DNA from: an uncultured Clostridia bacterium
GTDB taxonomy: Bacteria; Bacillota; Clostridia; TANB77; CAG-465
DNA: 64,000 nucleotides
Assembly: GCA_948562205.1 (NCBI GenBank)
Contig: CAOYAN010000005.1
Span: 13,348 to 77,347, forward strand
Direction of reading: 5' to 3'
Part shown: positions 43,961-52,905 of the stretch, one piece after another
Position numbering within the stretch: position 1 is the stretch's first letter
Layout: each line of letters starts with the position of its first letter
Position numbers and translations under genes: made by a program
The notes under the pieces: generated by a model
Told to the model about the DNA's origin: nothing
The model's input: only the letters and a program-made list of their open reading frames with translations
The model's database searches: none

Positions 43961-44239
43961 TTAAAGATAATATGAACTAAAATTATCTAGAGTTTTTTTT
44001 TCAAAAATGTCATCTAAAATAATAGTAGTGCAAGTTATTATATAAAATATAAATAGTGGAATTGTTAGACAGCATATATAATATAACGGAATTTTAAATA
44101 TATAGTGAATAGTGAGACTATAAATATATTTTCCAAAGAATATTGTTGGAAATATTAAAAACAAAATTAAATTTAGTGGAATAAGTTTTTGTGATAATGT
44201 AATTTTTGTATTACCATCTAAATTTTTTTTGGTATCCAT
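43961..44239 (-). CDS. Small membrane protein between dnaN and recF
   Basis: A 92-residue protein with two hydrophobic segments (about 22-44 and 51-73) and charged ends. AAGGAGGCATAATT before the ATG supports expression. It is head-on to dnaN and recF, where most Bacillota have the S4-domain gene yaaA. Family unknown. Confidence 0.62.
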   Translation of the reverse strand: MDTKKNLDGNTKITLSQKLIPLNLILFLIFPTIFFGKYIYSLTIHYIFKIPLYYICCLTIPLFIFYIITCTTIILDDIFEKKTLDNFSSYYL

Positions 44240-44314
44240 AATTATGCCTCCTTATATGAAAATTTTAGAAATTATAACATAGATTTAAATTATAGTCAAC
44301 TAGAAGGGATTAGT

Positions 44315-45385
44315 ATGTATATAAATAAGGTAAAATTAGAAAATTTTAGAAATTATAATATTCAAGAAATAGATTTTATAAATGGTATAAATCTTTTCTT
44401 AGGAAATAATGCACAAGGGAAAACTAATATAATAGAGGCTATATACACATCTGCCTTTGGAAAATCATATAGGACTATAAAAGATAATGAACTTATTAAT
44501 TTTAATTCCAATTTTTGTAGAATTAATTTAGAATATAGTAAGGATAATATTAATAAGAAAAATGAAATATATATAGAGGAAAGTAAAAAGCAAATTAAAA
44601 ATAATGGTATTAAAATTAGTAAATTATCTGATTTTGTTGGTGAAATTTTAATTGTTATTTTTTCACCTGATAGTTTAGATATAGTAAAAGGTTCTCCTGG
44701 TAAGAGAAGAACATTTATAGATATGATATGTTCTCAATTATCAAAGTCATATATAATTTCTCATCAGGAATATATGAAATGTTTAAAACTTAAAAATGCT
44801 ATGTTAAAAAAGGATAATATAGATAGGGAATATATATATATATTACATGATAAAATGAGTGTATGCATAAAAAAGATAGTTAATTTTAGAAAGTATGTTA
44901 TAAATAAACTACTAGAAAAAGCAAAAGTTATAGAAAATAATATAACTAATGGAAAAGAAGATATAAATATAATTTATACATCTGATTTCTTAAATATGGA
45001 TGAGTCTCAAATTAAAAAATATTTAGATGATCATTTATTTATAGAAGAAATGAGAAAATCTTCTGTAAAAGGAATTCAAAGAGACGATATAATTATTCAT
45101 GTAAATAATGTAGAAGTTAATAAATATGGATCACAAGGACAAAATAGAACTGCACTTTTAACTTTAAAACTTGCAGACTTTGAAGTTTTAATGGAAGAAA
45201 AAGGACAAGTACCAATACTTTTACTCGATGATATTATGTCAGAACTAGATAGTGATAGAATATCTTTTTTATTAAAATATATTGAAAAATATCAAAGTAT
45301 TATTACTACAACTGATAATACTTTTGTAAGAGATGTTGAAAATATAAAAATTTCAAAAGTTTCAAATGGAACACTTGAAATTTAG
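44315..45385 (+). CDS. recF: DNA replication and repair protein RecF
   Basis: A 356-residue SMC-like ATPase with Walker A GNNAQGKTN (about 31-39), the signature region GSQGQNRTALLTLKLA and Walker B ILLLDDIMSELD. RecF helps load RecA at gaps. It sits in the usual dnaN-recF-gyrB order and starts after AGAAGGGATTAGT. Confidence 0.94.
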   Translation: MYINKVKLENFRNYNIQEIDFINGINLFLGNNAQGKTNIIEAIYTSAFGKSYRTIKDNELINFNSNFCRINLEYSKDNINKKNEIYIEESKKQIKNNGIKISKLSDFVGEILIVIFSPDSLDIVKGSPGKRRTFIDMICSQLSKSYIISHQEYMKCLKLKNAMLKKDNIDREYIYILHDKMSVCIKKIVNFRKYVINKLLEKAKVIENNITNGKEDINIIYTSDFLNMDESQIKKYLDDHLFIEEMRKSSVKGIQRDDIIIHVNNVEVNKYGSQGQNRTALLTLKLADFEVLMEEKGQVPILLLDDIMSELDSDRISFLLKYIEKYQSIITTTDNTFVRDVENIKISKVSNGTLEI

Positions 45386-45449
45386 TATTAATATGTGATA
45401 TAAGTATAGAGTATTATAAAAAATATAAAGTAAGAAAAGAGGTAATAAA

Positions 45450-47366
45450 ATGGCAAAATATGATGAGAATCAAATACAGGTACTAGAAGGCCTAGAGGCT
45501 GTTAGAAAAAGACCTGGAATGTATATAGGATCTACTAGTGTTGTTGGCTTACATCATTTGGTATGGGAAATAGTAGATAATAGTGTTGATGAAGCTTTAG
45601 CAGGATTTTGTACTGAAATAAATATTGAATTATTACCTGATAATGTAATAAGTGTACAAGATAATGGTAGAGGTGTTCCTCTTGGTATGCATCCCAAAAT
45701 GCATAAACCTGCTATAGAGGTTGTTTATACAGTACTTCATGCAGGTGGAAAGTTTGGTGGTGGCGGATACAAAGTATCTGGTGGACTACATGGTGTTGGT
45801 GGTTCCGTTGTTAATGCACTATCAGAATGGATGTACGTTGAGGCTTCTAATGGTGATGGACTTTATAGAATAGATTTCGAGAGAGGAAAAGTTACAAAAG
45901 AATTATATAAAGTTGGTGAATCTAAGAAAACTGGAACTAAAGTTGTTTTTAAAGCAGATGCAGAAATTTTTGAGACAACTGTATTTAATATAGATACTTT
46001 AACTCAAAGATTTAGAGAAATGGCTTTTTTAAATAAAGGTCTTAAAATAACTTTATGGGATAAAAGAGAAGATGGAACTGAACAGGTAACATTCCACTAT
46101 GAAGGTGGTCTAAAATCTTTTGTTGAATATTTAAATAAAAATAGAGAGCCTGTAAATAAAGATATAATTTATTTTGAAGCTGATCAAAATGATGTTCAAG
46201 TAGAAATTGCACTTCAGTATACTACTGCTTATTCAGAAAATATATTATCTTTTGTTAATAATATACATACAGGTGAGGGTGGTACTCATGTTGAAGGTTT
46301 CAAAAGGGGTATTACCAAAGCATTTAATGATTATGCTAGAAAATTTAATATACTAAAAGAAAAAGATTCTAATCTTCAAGGTGAAGATATTCGTGAAGGT
46401 ATTACGGCTATTGTAAGTGTTAGAGTTTTAGAGCCACAATTTGAGGGACAAACTAAAACAAAACTTGGAAATAGTGAAGTAACTAGTGTTGTAAATAGTG
46501 CAGTTTTAAATAAGATGGGAATTTTTTTAGAAGAAAATCCAGCTGTAGCAAAAGCTATATTAGAAAAAACTATGAGTGCTGCAAGAGCTAGAGAGGCTGC
46601 AAGAAAAGCTAGGGAATTAGTTAGAAGAAAATCAGCTTTAGAGTCAACAACACTTCCTGGAAAGCTTGCAGATTGTCAAGAAAAAGATGCTACAAAATGT
46701 GAAATATATATCGTTGAGGGAGACTCTGCAGGTGGTAGTGCAAAACAAGGAAGAGATAGAAGATTCCAAGCTATATTACCACTTTGGGGTAAAATGATAA
46801 ATGTTGAAAAAACAAGAGCAGATAAAATATATGGTAACGAAAAATTAAATCCAGTAATTGTAGCTCTTGGTGCTGGAATAGGTGCTGAGTTTAATATTGA
46901 AAAATTAAGATATCATAAAATTATAATGATGGCCGATGCCGATGTTGATGGTGCACATATTAGAACATTACTTTTAACCTTCTTCTTTAGATATATGAGA
47001 CCATTAATTGAAAATGGTATGGTATATGCGGCTCAACCACCTTTATTTAAACTTGCTAAAAAAGGTATGGAAGATGTATATTGTTATAATGAAGAAGATC
47101 TTGCAACAAAATTGAAAGAATTAGAAGAAAAAGGAATTTCAAGAGATTCTCTAAATGTACAAAGATATAAAGGTCTTGGTGAAATGGACTCTGAACAATT
47201 ATGGGAGACTACAATGAATCCTGAGAAGAGAACATTGGTAAGAATTGAATTAGATGATGCAATTAAGGCTGATGAGACATTCTCAATACTTATGGGTGAA
47301 AATGTTGAACCAAGAAGAGAATTTATTGAACAAAATGCAAAATATGTAAATAATCTTGATATATAA
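45450..47366 (+). CDS. gyrB: DNA gyrase subunit B
   Basis: A 638-residue type IIA topoisomerase subunit: GHKL ATPase domain with DNGRGVPLGMH and GGLHGVGGSVVNALS, Toprim EGDSAGGSAKQGRDR, DADVDGAHI, and the C-terminal RYKGLGEMDSEQLWETTM. Gyrase introduces negative supercoils. No gyrA follows; instead a terminator and the infC operon come next. ParE is unlikely given length and location. Confidence 0.95.
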   Translation: MAKYDENQIQVLEGLEAVRKRPGMYIGSTSVVGLHHLVWEIVDNSVDEALAGFCTEINIELLPDNVISVQDNGRGVPLGMHPKMHKPAIEVVYTVLHAGGKFGGGGYKVSGGLHGVGGSVVNALSEWMYVEASNGDGLYRIDFERGKVTKELYKVGESKKTGTKVVFKADAEIFETTVFNIDTLTQRFREMAFLNKGLKITLWDKREDGTEQVTFHYEGGLKSFVEYLNKNREPVNKDIIYFEADQNDVQVEIALQYTTAYSENILSFVNNIHTGEGGTHVEGFKRGITKAFNDYARKFNILKEKDSNLQGEDIREGITAIVSVRVLEPQFEGQTKTKLGNSEVTSVVNSAVLNKMGIFLEENPAVAKAILEKTMSAARAREAARKARELVRRKSALESTTLPGKLADCQEKDATKCEIYIVEGDSAGGSAKQGRDRRFQAILPLWGKMINVEKTRADKIYGNEKLNPVIVALGAGIGAEFNIEKLRYHKIIMMADADVDGAHIRTLLLTFFFRYMRPLIENGMVYAAQPPLFKLAKKGMEDVYCYNEEDLATKLKELEEKGISRDSLNVQRYKGLGEMDSEQLWETTMNPEKRTLVRIELDDAIKADETFSILMGENVEPRREFIEQNAKYVNNLDI

Positions 47367-47371
47367 ATAAT

Positions 47372-47404
47372 AATATAGTTAGAGTTCTTTACTCTAACTA
47401 TATT
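47372..47404 (+). terminator. Terminator of gyrB
   Basis: AATATAGTTAGAGT and ACTCTAACTATATT form a perfect 14-bp stem around TCTTT. Confidence 0.8.
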
Positions 47405-47496
47405 ATTCTATATTATTATTAAATTTAAATTATATAATATATTGTAGATATTTTATATTCAGTTGAAAGAATTTAAAATAAAATAATCTTAAATGC

Positions 47497-47525
47497 TTGA
47501 CAAGTCAAAAAAAATTATGTATAAT
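47497..47525 (+). promoter_or_regulatory. Promoter of the infC-rpmI-rplT unit
   Basis: TTGACA (47497-47502), 17-base spacer, TATAAT (47520-47525). Confidence 0.75.
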
Positions 47526-47532
47526 AATAACC

Positions 47533-47660
47533 GTAAAGTAGAGGAAATCTTCTCACCTTATGGTTATGTCTTAATAAGGTTATACAATTAAATATTTAGT
47601 ATATAAAATATTATTGTGTATTTTGAGAAGGTTGCCCTATGTAAGAGCAATCTTTTTTAT
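47533..47660 (+). promoter_or_regulatory. L20-leader-type attenuator upstream of infC
   Basis: AAGGTTGC (47628-47635) and GCAATCTT (47647-47654) form a terminator with a T run. Upstream, ATCTTCTCA (47547-47555) can instead pair with TGAGAAGGT (47624-47632), which breaks the terminator. This antiterminator/terminator layout before infC-rpmI-rplT fits autoregulation by ribosomal protein L20, as in Bacillus. Confidence 0.78.
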
Positions 47661-47683
47661 ATAGTTTTGTGGAGGTGTTTAAT

Positions 47684-48193
47684 ATTAAACAAAATTTTTT
47701 AGTAAATGAGGAAATTAGATTTTCTGAAGTACAAGTAATTGACGATAATGGTCAAAAATTAGGCAAAATGTCAACAAGAAAGGCAATAGAAATTGCTGAA
47801 GAAAAAAACATGGATTTAGTTCTTGTTTCACCAAATGCTAATAATCCAGTTTGTAAAATGCTAGATTATAGTAAATTTAAATTTGAAATGGCTAAGAAAG
47901 CTAAAGAAGCTAAGAAAAAACAAAAAGTCATTGAAATTAAAGAAATAAGATTATCTCCAAATATTGATAAACATGATTTAGAAGTTAAAGCTAAAAATGC
48001 TAATAAATTCTTAGAAGCTGGAAATAAGGTTAAAGTTTCTATGAGATTTAGAGGCAGAGAATTAAACTTTGTAAATCAAGGTAAAGAAATAATGAGAGAT
48101 TTTCAAGGAATGCTTGAAAATTCACAAGTTGATAAAGAACCAAAAGTAGAAGGAAAAAACTTAACTATGTTTTTATCACCAAAGCAAAAATAA
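47684..48193 (+). CDS. infC: Translation initiation factor IF-3, ATT start
   Basis: A 169-residue IF-3 with FLVNEEIRFSEVQVIDDNG at the N-terminus, LVLVSPNANNPVCKMLDYSKF (from about 45) and a C-terminal domain. GGAGG (47671-47675) puts an ATT at 47684-47686 at 8-base spacing. AUU starts are known for infC and let IF-3 control its own translation. The GTG codons at 47669 and 47675 overlap the ribosome site and are poor alternatives. Confidence 0.93.
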   Translation: MKQNFLVNEEIRFSEVQVIDDNGQKLGKMSTRKAIEIAEEKNMDLVLVSPNANNPVCKMLDYSKFKFEMAKKAKEAKKKQKVIEIKEIRLSPNIDKHDLEVKAKNANKFLEAGNKVKVSMRFRGRELNFVNQGKEIMRDFQGMLENSQVDKEPKVEGKNLTMFLSPKQK

Positions 48194-48218
48194 TAGTGTT
48201 TAGGGAGGAGAGATTATT

Positions 48219-48416
48219 ATGCCAAAAATAAAAACACACAGTTCATCTAAAAAAAGATTATCAGTTACTGGAACTGGTAAAATCAAAAAAAATGTTGCAA
48301 ATAGAGCACACAAATTAACAGGTAAAACTTCAAAGAGAAAAATGTCTCTTAAAAAAGCATCTTATGTTGATAGTGCAAATCAAAAAGCAGTAAAAAAATT
48401 ATTACCATATAAATAA
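48219..48416 (+). CDS. rpmI: Ribosomal protein bL35
   Basis: A 65-residue basic protein starting MPKIKTHSSSKKR, the bL35 signature, second gene of infC-rpmI-rplT. A GGGAGGAGAG site precedes the ATG. Part of the 50S subunit. Confidence 0.96.
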   Translation: MPKIKTHSSSKKRLSVTGTGKIKKNVANRAHKLTGKTSKRKMSLKKASYVDSANQKAVKKLLPYK

Positions 48417-48445
48417 TAATTACGTATTGAAAGGGGAGAATTAAA

Positions 48446-48793
48446 ATGGCAAGAGTAAAAGGAGCTGTTACAACAAGAGCAAGACATAAAAAAGTTCTTA
48501 AAAGAGCAAAAGGATATTTTGGAGCAAAATCAGTAAGATTTAGAATGGCAAACCAAGCTGTTATGAAATCTTTAAAATATGCATATGTTGGAAGAAAACA
48601 AAATAAAAGAAATTTTAGAAAATTATGGATAGCAAGAATAAATGCTGCTGCAAGAATGAATGGTACAACATATAGTAGATTTATGTCTGATCTTAAAAAA
48701 GCAAATATAAATATTAATAGAAAAATGTTAGCTGAAATGGCTGTAAATGACATGAATGGTTTTAAAGCTTTAGTAGAAAAAGTTCAAAAATAA
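48446..48793 (+). CDS. rplT: Ribosomal protein bL20
   Basis: A 115-residue basic protein starting MARVKGAVTTRARHKKVLK, as in bL20. It is an early 50S assembly protein and the likely regulator that binds the leader at 47533-47660. AAAGGGGAG precedes the ATG. Confidence 0.96.
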   Translation: MARVKGAVTTRARHKKVLKRAKGYFGAKSVRFRMANQAVMKSLKYAYVGRKQNKRNFRKLWIARINAAARMNGTTYSRFMSDLKKANININRKMLAEMAVNDMNGFKALVEKVQK

Positions 48794-48811
48794 TAAATTA
48801 GGAGGTACTTT

Positions 48812-49369
48812 ATGATTTTAGCAGGTGATTTTAGAAATGGTGTTACTTTTGAAATGGATAACGCTGTATATAGAGTTGTAGAATTTCAACATGTAAAACC
48901 TGGTAAAGGTGCAGCTTTCGTTAGAACTACATTAAAAAATGTTATAACTGGAAAAAATATTGAAAAAACATTTAATCCATCTGAGAAAGTTGAAGAAGCA
49001 CAAATCACAATACAAGAAATGCAATACTTATATAATGATGGAAGTATGTATACATTTATGGATACAACAACTTACGAACAAATTGAATTAAGTAAAGAGC
49101 AAATATCTGATACATTACCATATTTAAAAGATAATATGAATGTTAAAGTATTATCATATAAAGGGAATGTATTTGGAGTAGAACCTCCTACATTTGTAGA
49201 ATTAGAGGTAACTTATACTGAGCCTGGTATAAAAGGAAGTACTGCAACTGGTACAACAAAACCTTGTACTGTTGAGACTGGTGCTAACTTTAATGTTCCA
49301 ATCTTTGTTGAAATTGGAGATAAAATAAGAATTGATACAAGAACTGGATCATATATGGAAAGAGTATAA
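48812..49369 (+). CDS. efp: Elongation factor P
   Basis: A 185-residue EF-P with three beta-barrel domains. The modified lysine position is K32 in VKPGKGAAF, the context seen in Bacillus EF-P, which carries 5-aminopentanol. EF-P relieves stalls at polyproline. It follows rplT by 18 bases, an unusual place that ties it to translation genes. YmfF and YmfH, linked to its modification, are encoded at 18.5-21.1 kb. Confidence 0.95.
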   Translation: MILAGDFRNGVTFEMDNAVYRVVEFQHVKPGKGAAFVRTTLKNVITGKNIEKTFNPSEKVEEAQITIQEMQYLYNDGSMYTFMDTTTYEQIELSKEQISDTLPYLKDNMNVKVLSYKGNVFGVEPPTFVELEVTYTEPGIKGSTATGTTKPCTVETGANFNVPIFVEIGDKIRIDTRTGSYMERV

Positions 49370-49378
49370 TATTAAAAG

Positions 49379-49410
49379 TAATGGTAAGAATATCTTATCA
49401 TTATTTTTTT
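49379..49410 (+). terminator. Terminator of efp
   Basis: TAATGGTAAGA (49379-49389) pairs with TCTTATCATTA (49393-49403, one G-U), followed by T7. Confidence 0.78.
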
Positions 49411-49486
49411 GTTGACTTTTTATGTAAAATATAGTAAAATTAATGTACTGTAAATATTAATCTATACCATAATTGGAGGAGAAAAA

Positions 49487-50104
49487 ATGATTATTAAATT
49501 AAGAGCAAATGTATATTCATCATTAGAAGAACTCAGTAAATATTTAATTAGTATTAAAAGCAATGGAAAAATGGTGTTTGAAGTACCTACTGAAAGTCTT
49601 AATTATGTTTTGGAGTATTTAAAAAATAGAGGAATTACAAAGGTAAAATTATCAATTGAAGATACAGATATATTTGTAGATAAAAATAATGAATTGAGTA
49701 GAAAGCCGAGTCAACTTGAATTTTTGGAATTTATTTTAAGAGAGAGAGTTGAGATTTTACAGGTAACTAAGAACTTAGATAAATTTTTTAAAAGTATAAA
49801 TTTTTCTGATATAAATGATTGTTATAAAACATTGTATGATAAAATTTGTAATATATCCAGTGTTAAGGAAGAAATGTGGTTAAGTTATTATAAAGTAAAT
49901 AGAAGTGGTTTTTATTATTTAGCTTGTAAAGAATTATTTGATACTGATCAAGAATTTAAACAATTTCAAGATAATTTAAAGAAAAGTTTTCAAGAATGGC
50001 TTAAAAAATATTATCCTGAATATACAAAGTATTTTCCAAATGGATTACCTTATACAGCATTTATGAGATTTTTACTTAAAGCAACTGATAGAAAGTATTA
50101 TTAA
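49487..50104 (+). CDS. Hypothetical protein (205 aa)
   Basis: A soluble protein: an alpha/beta N-terminal part (about 1-65) and a helical C-terminal part with many aromatic residues. No family recognised. GGAGGAG precedes the ATG, and TTGACT with a weak -10 lies upstream. A GC-rich terminator follows. It stands alone between efp and the unusual gene at 50183. Confidence 0.68.
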   Translation: MIIKLRANVYSSLEELSKYLISIKSNGKMVFEVPTESLNYVLEYLKNRGITKVKLSIEDTDIFVDKNNELSRKPSQLEFLEFILRERVEILQVTKNLDKFFKSINFSDINDCYKTLYDKICNISSVKEEMWLSYYKVNRSGFYYLACKELFDTDQEFKQFQDNLKKSFQEWLKKYYPEYTKYFPNGLPYTAFMRFLLKATDRKYY

Positions 50105-50111
50105 TTATAAC

Positions 50112-50139
50112 AAGGGTGCCCTAAATTATGGGCACCCTT
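50112..50139. terminator. Strong terminator with GC-rich stem
   Basis: AAGGGTGCCC (50112-50121) and GGGCACCCTT (50130-50139) form a perfect 10-bp stem between convergent genes. Confidence 0.8.
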
Positions 50140-50182
50140 AATGAATTTTATAGGATTTCAACTTAATTTTTGAGAAAAATAT

Positions 50183-50809
50183 TTATTCTGTTTCTTTTAC
50201 TTTAAAGGTCATTTTTTTACTATGTGGATTAAAATAAAGGCCATATTTGTAAAAGAAGTTTTTTATAAGATTTTCTTCAAAAGCAGTTTCAAATGTTTCT
50301 TCACTTTTAACAGTGATAAATTTTGCATTATCTTTCCAAGCAATAGAATGTGTATAGTTTCCATCAGAAATCTCCTGCTTTACACGTTTGCATTCAGCAG
50401 TTAACTGAGCCTTTCTTTCTCTTTTCTTTTTTGAAAGCTCCCGTTCAAATTTGTAAAGCATTAACTGTGCAGGAGTGCGCTTCTTACCTTTTTCAAATGC
50501 GGGAACAGTTAAGACATATTTATCAAAATCAGAAGATCTGATTTTTTCTCTTATTTTAATGGCAAAACCAAGTTCTTCAGCATTTTGCCAAAATTTATAG
50601 TTATAATTTGCCTGATAATCTTTAATTTCATAGCTAAAAAACTCTTCAAAATTTTTCAGGCAGTCCTCAAATTCTTTTTGCAAAAGAGACATAATAGTTT
50701 CTTTTGTTTTTTCGTTTTTAGCTTTTTCTTCCTCCATTTCCTTTATTTTCTTTTCTTTTTCTCTCTGGTTGATTTCCGACATAACTCTTGCATTTAAAGG
50801 TTTGCTCAT
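50183..50809 (-). CDS. Hypothetical coiled-coil protein, base use unlike its neighbours
   Basis: A 208-residue protein with a long charged helix at residues 10-45 (Glu/Lys-rich, coiled-coil-like), then an alpha/beta part and a basic segment (about 115-150). Codons such as GCG, CGG-like and GGA with more G/C stand out from the surrounding AT-rich genes, suggesting recent transfer. It is head-on to replication. GGAGGAAAT precedes the ATG. Family unknown. Confidence 0.65.
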   Translation of the reverse strand: MSKPLNARVMSEINQREKEKKIKEMEEEKAKNEKTKETIMSLLQKEFEDCLKNFEEFFSYEIKDYQANYNYKFWQNAEELGFAIKIREKIRSSDFDKYVLTVPAFEKGKKRTPAQLMLYKFERELSKKKRERKAQLTAECKRVKQEISDGNYTHSIAWKDNAKFITVKSEETFETAFEENLIKNFFYKYGLYFNPHSKKMTFKVKETE

Positions 50810-50995
50810 GATATTTCCTCCTAAAATTTTATTTGGTCCTTTAAGTAACTAATTTAAATTATATCACAGATTACATAAAAATGCAAGACGCATAAAAGAA
50901 TTTATTTTCTGAGATAATCTTTTTTTCTTAAACTTGAAATTACATAAAAATAATGTTAAAATATTAAAGTAAAAATAGAAATTAGGAGAAAAATA

Positions 50996-52366
50996 ATGAG
51001 ATTTGTAAATAGTTTTGAAACAAAAATAAAAAAAATAGTAAAAGAAAAAGGATTAACATATAGTATAGATACAATGGGATGTCAAATGAATGAAAATGAT
51101 TCATCAAAATATATGGGAATTTTAGAATCAATGGGATTTACTAAAACTACAAGTGATAAAGCAAATATAATATTATTTAATACTTGCTGTGTTAGGGAAA
51201 ATGCTGAAAATACATTATTTGGCAGACTTGGATTTTTAAAACAAAGAAAATTAAAAGAAGATGATGTATATATAGTTGTTGTTGGGTGTATGACTCAGCA
51301 AAGGCATATATTAGATAAAATAAAATCTTCATATAGATTTGTAGATATAGTATTAGGTACTAATAGTATGAGTTTATTTCCTGAAAAGTTATATAATGTG
51401 TTATGTTTGAGTAGAAAAGAAATTGAATATATAGATGTTGGAAATGAGATAGAAGAAGATATACCAATAATTTATGAGGACAAGTATAAGGCTAGTGTAA
51501 GTATCATATATGGTTGCAATAATTTTTGTTCATATTGTATAGTTCCATATGTTAGAGGAAGAGAACGTAGTAGAAAGCCTGAAGATATATTAAAGGATAT
51601 TAAAAAACTAGCAGAGAAGGGATATAAAGAAATTATGTTACTTGGCCAAAATGTAAATTCATATGGTAATGATTTTGAAGAAAAGTACAATTTTCCAGAC
51701 TTATTAAAAGACATAGAAAAAATTGATGGAATTGAAATAATTAGGTTTATGTCTCCACATCCAAAAGATTTTAAAGATGATTTAGTTGAAGTAATAAAAA
51801 ATTCTAAAAAGATTGCAAGACAAATTCATTTACCGCTTCAATCAGGAAGTACAAGAATTTTAAAAGAAATGAATAGAAAATATACTAAAGAAGATTATTT
51901 AAATATTGCTATGAAACTTAAAAATGCTGATGAAAATATATCTTTATCTACAGATATAATTGTTGGTTTTCCTGGAGAGACAGAAGAAGACTTTATGGAA
52001 ACGTTAGATGTAGTATCAAAAGTTAAATTTGATCAAATTTATATGTTTATTTATTCAAAAAGAGAAGGTACAAGAGCGGCAAGAATGCCAGATTTTGTAA
52101 CAAATGAGGAAAAAGTTAAAAGACTTGAAAGATTAAAGAAACTTTATGAAGATAATCTACCTAAGTTAAATGAAAAAATGATAGGAAAAACATATAATGT
52201 TTTAGTAGAAGGAAAAAGTAAAAATAATAAGGAGCTTTATACTGGTAGAACAAGTCAAAATAAAGTAGTTATATTTGAAGCAAATAATGATAAAATAGGA
52301 AAAATTGTAAAAGTTAAAATAGATAGTGAACATCTATGGTATTTAAAAGGTGTAATTGAGGAGTGA
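50996..52366 (+). CDS. miaB: tRNA-2-methylthio-N6-dimethylallyladenosine synthase MiaB
   Basis: A 456-residue radical-SAM methylthiotransferase: N-terminal UPF0004 domain (TMGCQMNENDS with cysteines binding the auxiliary cluster), radical SAM CNNFCSYC motif (about 174-181) and a C-terminal TRAM domain. It adds the methylthio group at A37 of tRNAs. It is followed by a Nudix gene whose start overlaps its end region. Confidence 0.93.
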   Translation: MRFVNSFETKIKKIVKEKGLTYSIDTMGCQMNENDSSKYMGILESMGFTKTTSDKANIILFNTCCVRENAENTLFGRLGFLKQRKLKEDDVYIVVVGCMTQQRHILDKIKSSYRFVDIVLGTNSMSLFPEKLYNVLCLSRKEIEYIDVGNEIEEDIPIIYEDKYKASVSIIYGCNNFCSYCIVPYVRGRERSRKPEDILKDIKKLAEKGYKEIMLLGQNVNSYGNDFEEKYNFPDLLKDIEKIDGIEIIRFMSPHPKDFKDDLVEVIKNSKKIARQIHLPLQSGSTRILKEMNRKYTKEDYLNIAMKLKNADENISLSTDIIVGFPGETEEDFMETLDVVSKVKFDQIYMFIYSKREGTRAARMPDFVTNEEKVKRLERLKKLYEDNLPKLNEKMIGKTYNVLVEGKSKNNKELYTGRTSQNKVVIFEANNDKIGKIVKVKIDSEHLWYLKGVIEE

Positions 52367-52371
52367 TATTA

Positions 52372-52800
52372 ATGTCAAGATTTAAAATGAGAGTTGCAGT
52401 ACATTTAATATTAAAGAATAATAATAAAGTTTTACTTTTAAGACGATATAATACTGGATATGAAGACGGAAATTATAGTGTTGTAGCAGGACATGTAGAT
52501 GGAAATGAAACAATAATTTCTGCAATGAAAAGAGAGGCAAAAGAAGAGGCTTGTATTGATATAGATGAAAAAGATTTAAAGATAGTTCAAGTTATGCATA
52601 GAAAAGCAGAAGACGAAAGTATAGATTATTTTCTATATTGTGAAAAATATACAGGAAATATAATTATAGGAGAACCAAATAAATGTGATGAGTTAAAATT
52701 TTATGAAATAGACAAATTACCTAAAAATACAATTCCCTATATAAAGCAAGCAATAGAAAACCATAAAAATGGAGTAGAATTTTCAACTTTTGGATTTTAA
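52372..52800 (+). CDS. Nudix hydrolase
   Basis: A 142-residue protein with the Nudix box GHVDGNETIISAMKREAKEEA (about 38-58). GAGGAG at the miaB stop codon puts the ATG at 52372 at good spacing, so the two are coupled. Substrate unknown. Confidence 0.85.
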   Translation: MSRFKMRVAVHLILKNNNKVLLLRRYNTGYEDGNYSVVAGHVDGNETIISAMKREAKEEACIDIDEKDLKIVQVMHRKAEDESIDYFLYCEKYTGNIIIGEPNKCDELKFYEIDKLPKNTIPYIKQAIENHKNGVEFSTFGF

Positions 52801-52809
52801 ATATAATTT

Positions 52810-52837
52810 AAGAAACGATAAAGTCGTTTCTTTTTTG
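52810..52837 (+). terminator. Terminator of miaB-Nudix unit
   Basis: AAGAAACGA (52810-52818) and TCGTTTCTT (52824-52832) followed by TTTT. Confidence 0.75.
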
Positions 52838-52905
52838 TAATAATTATATATTTTTTTAATATACTTTAATATGAATGTACAATAAGATAAAGAAAGGAGC
52901 TATAT

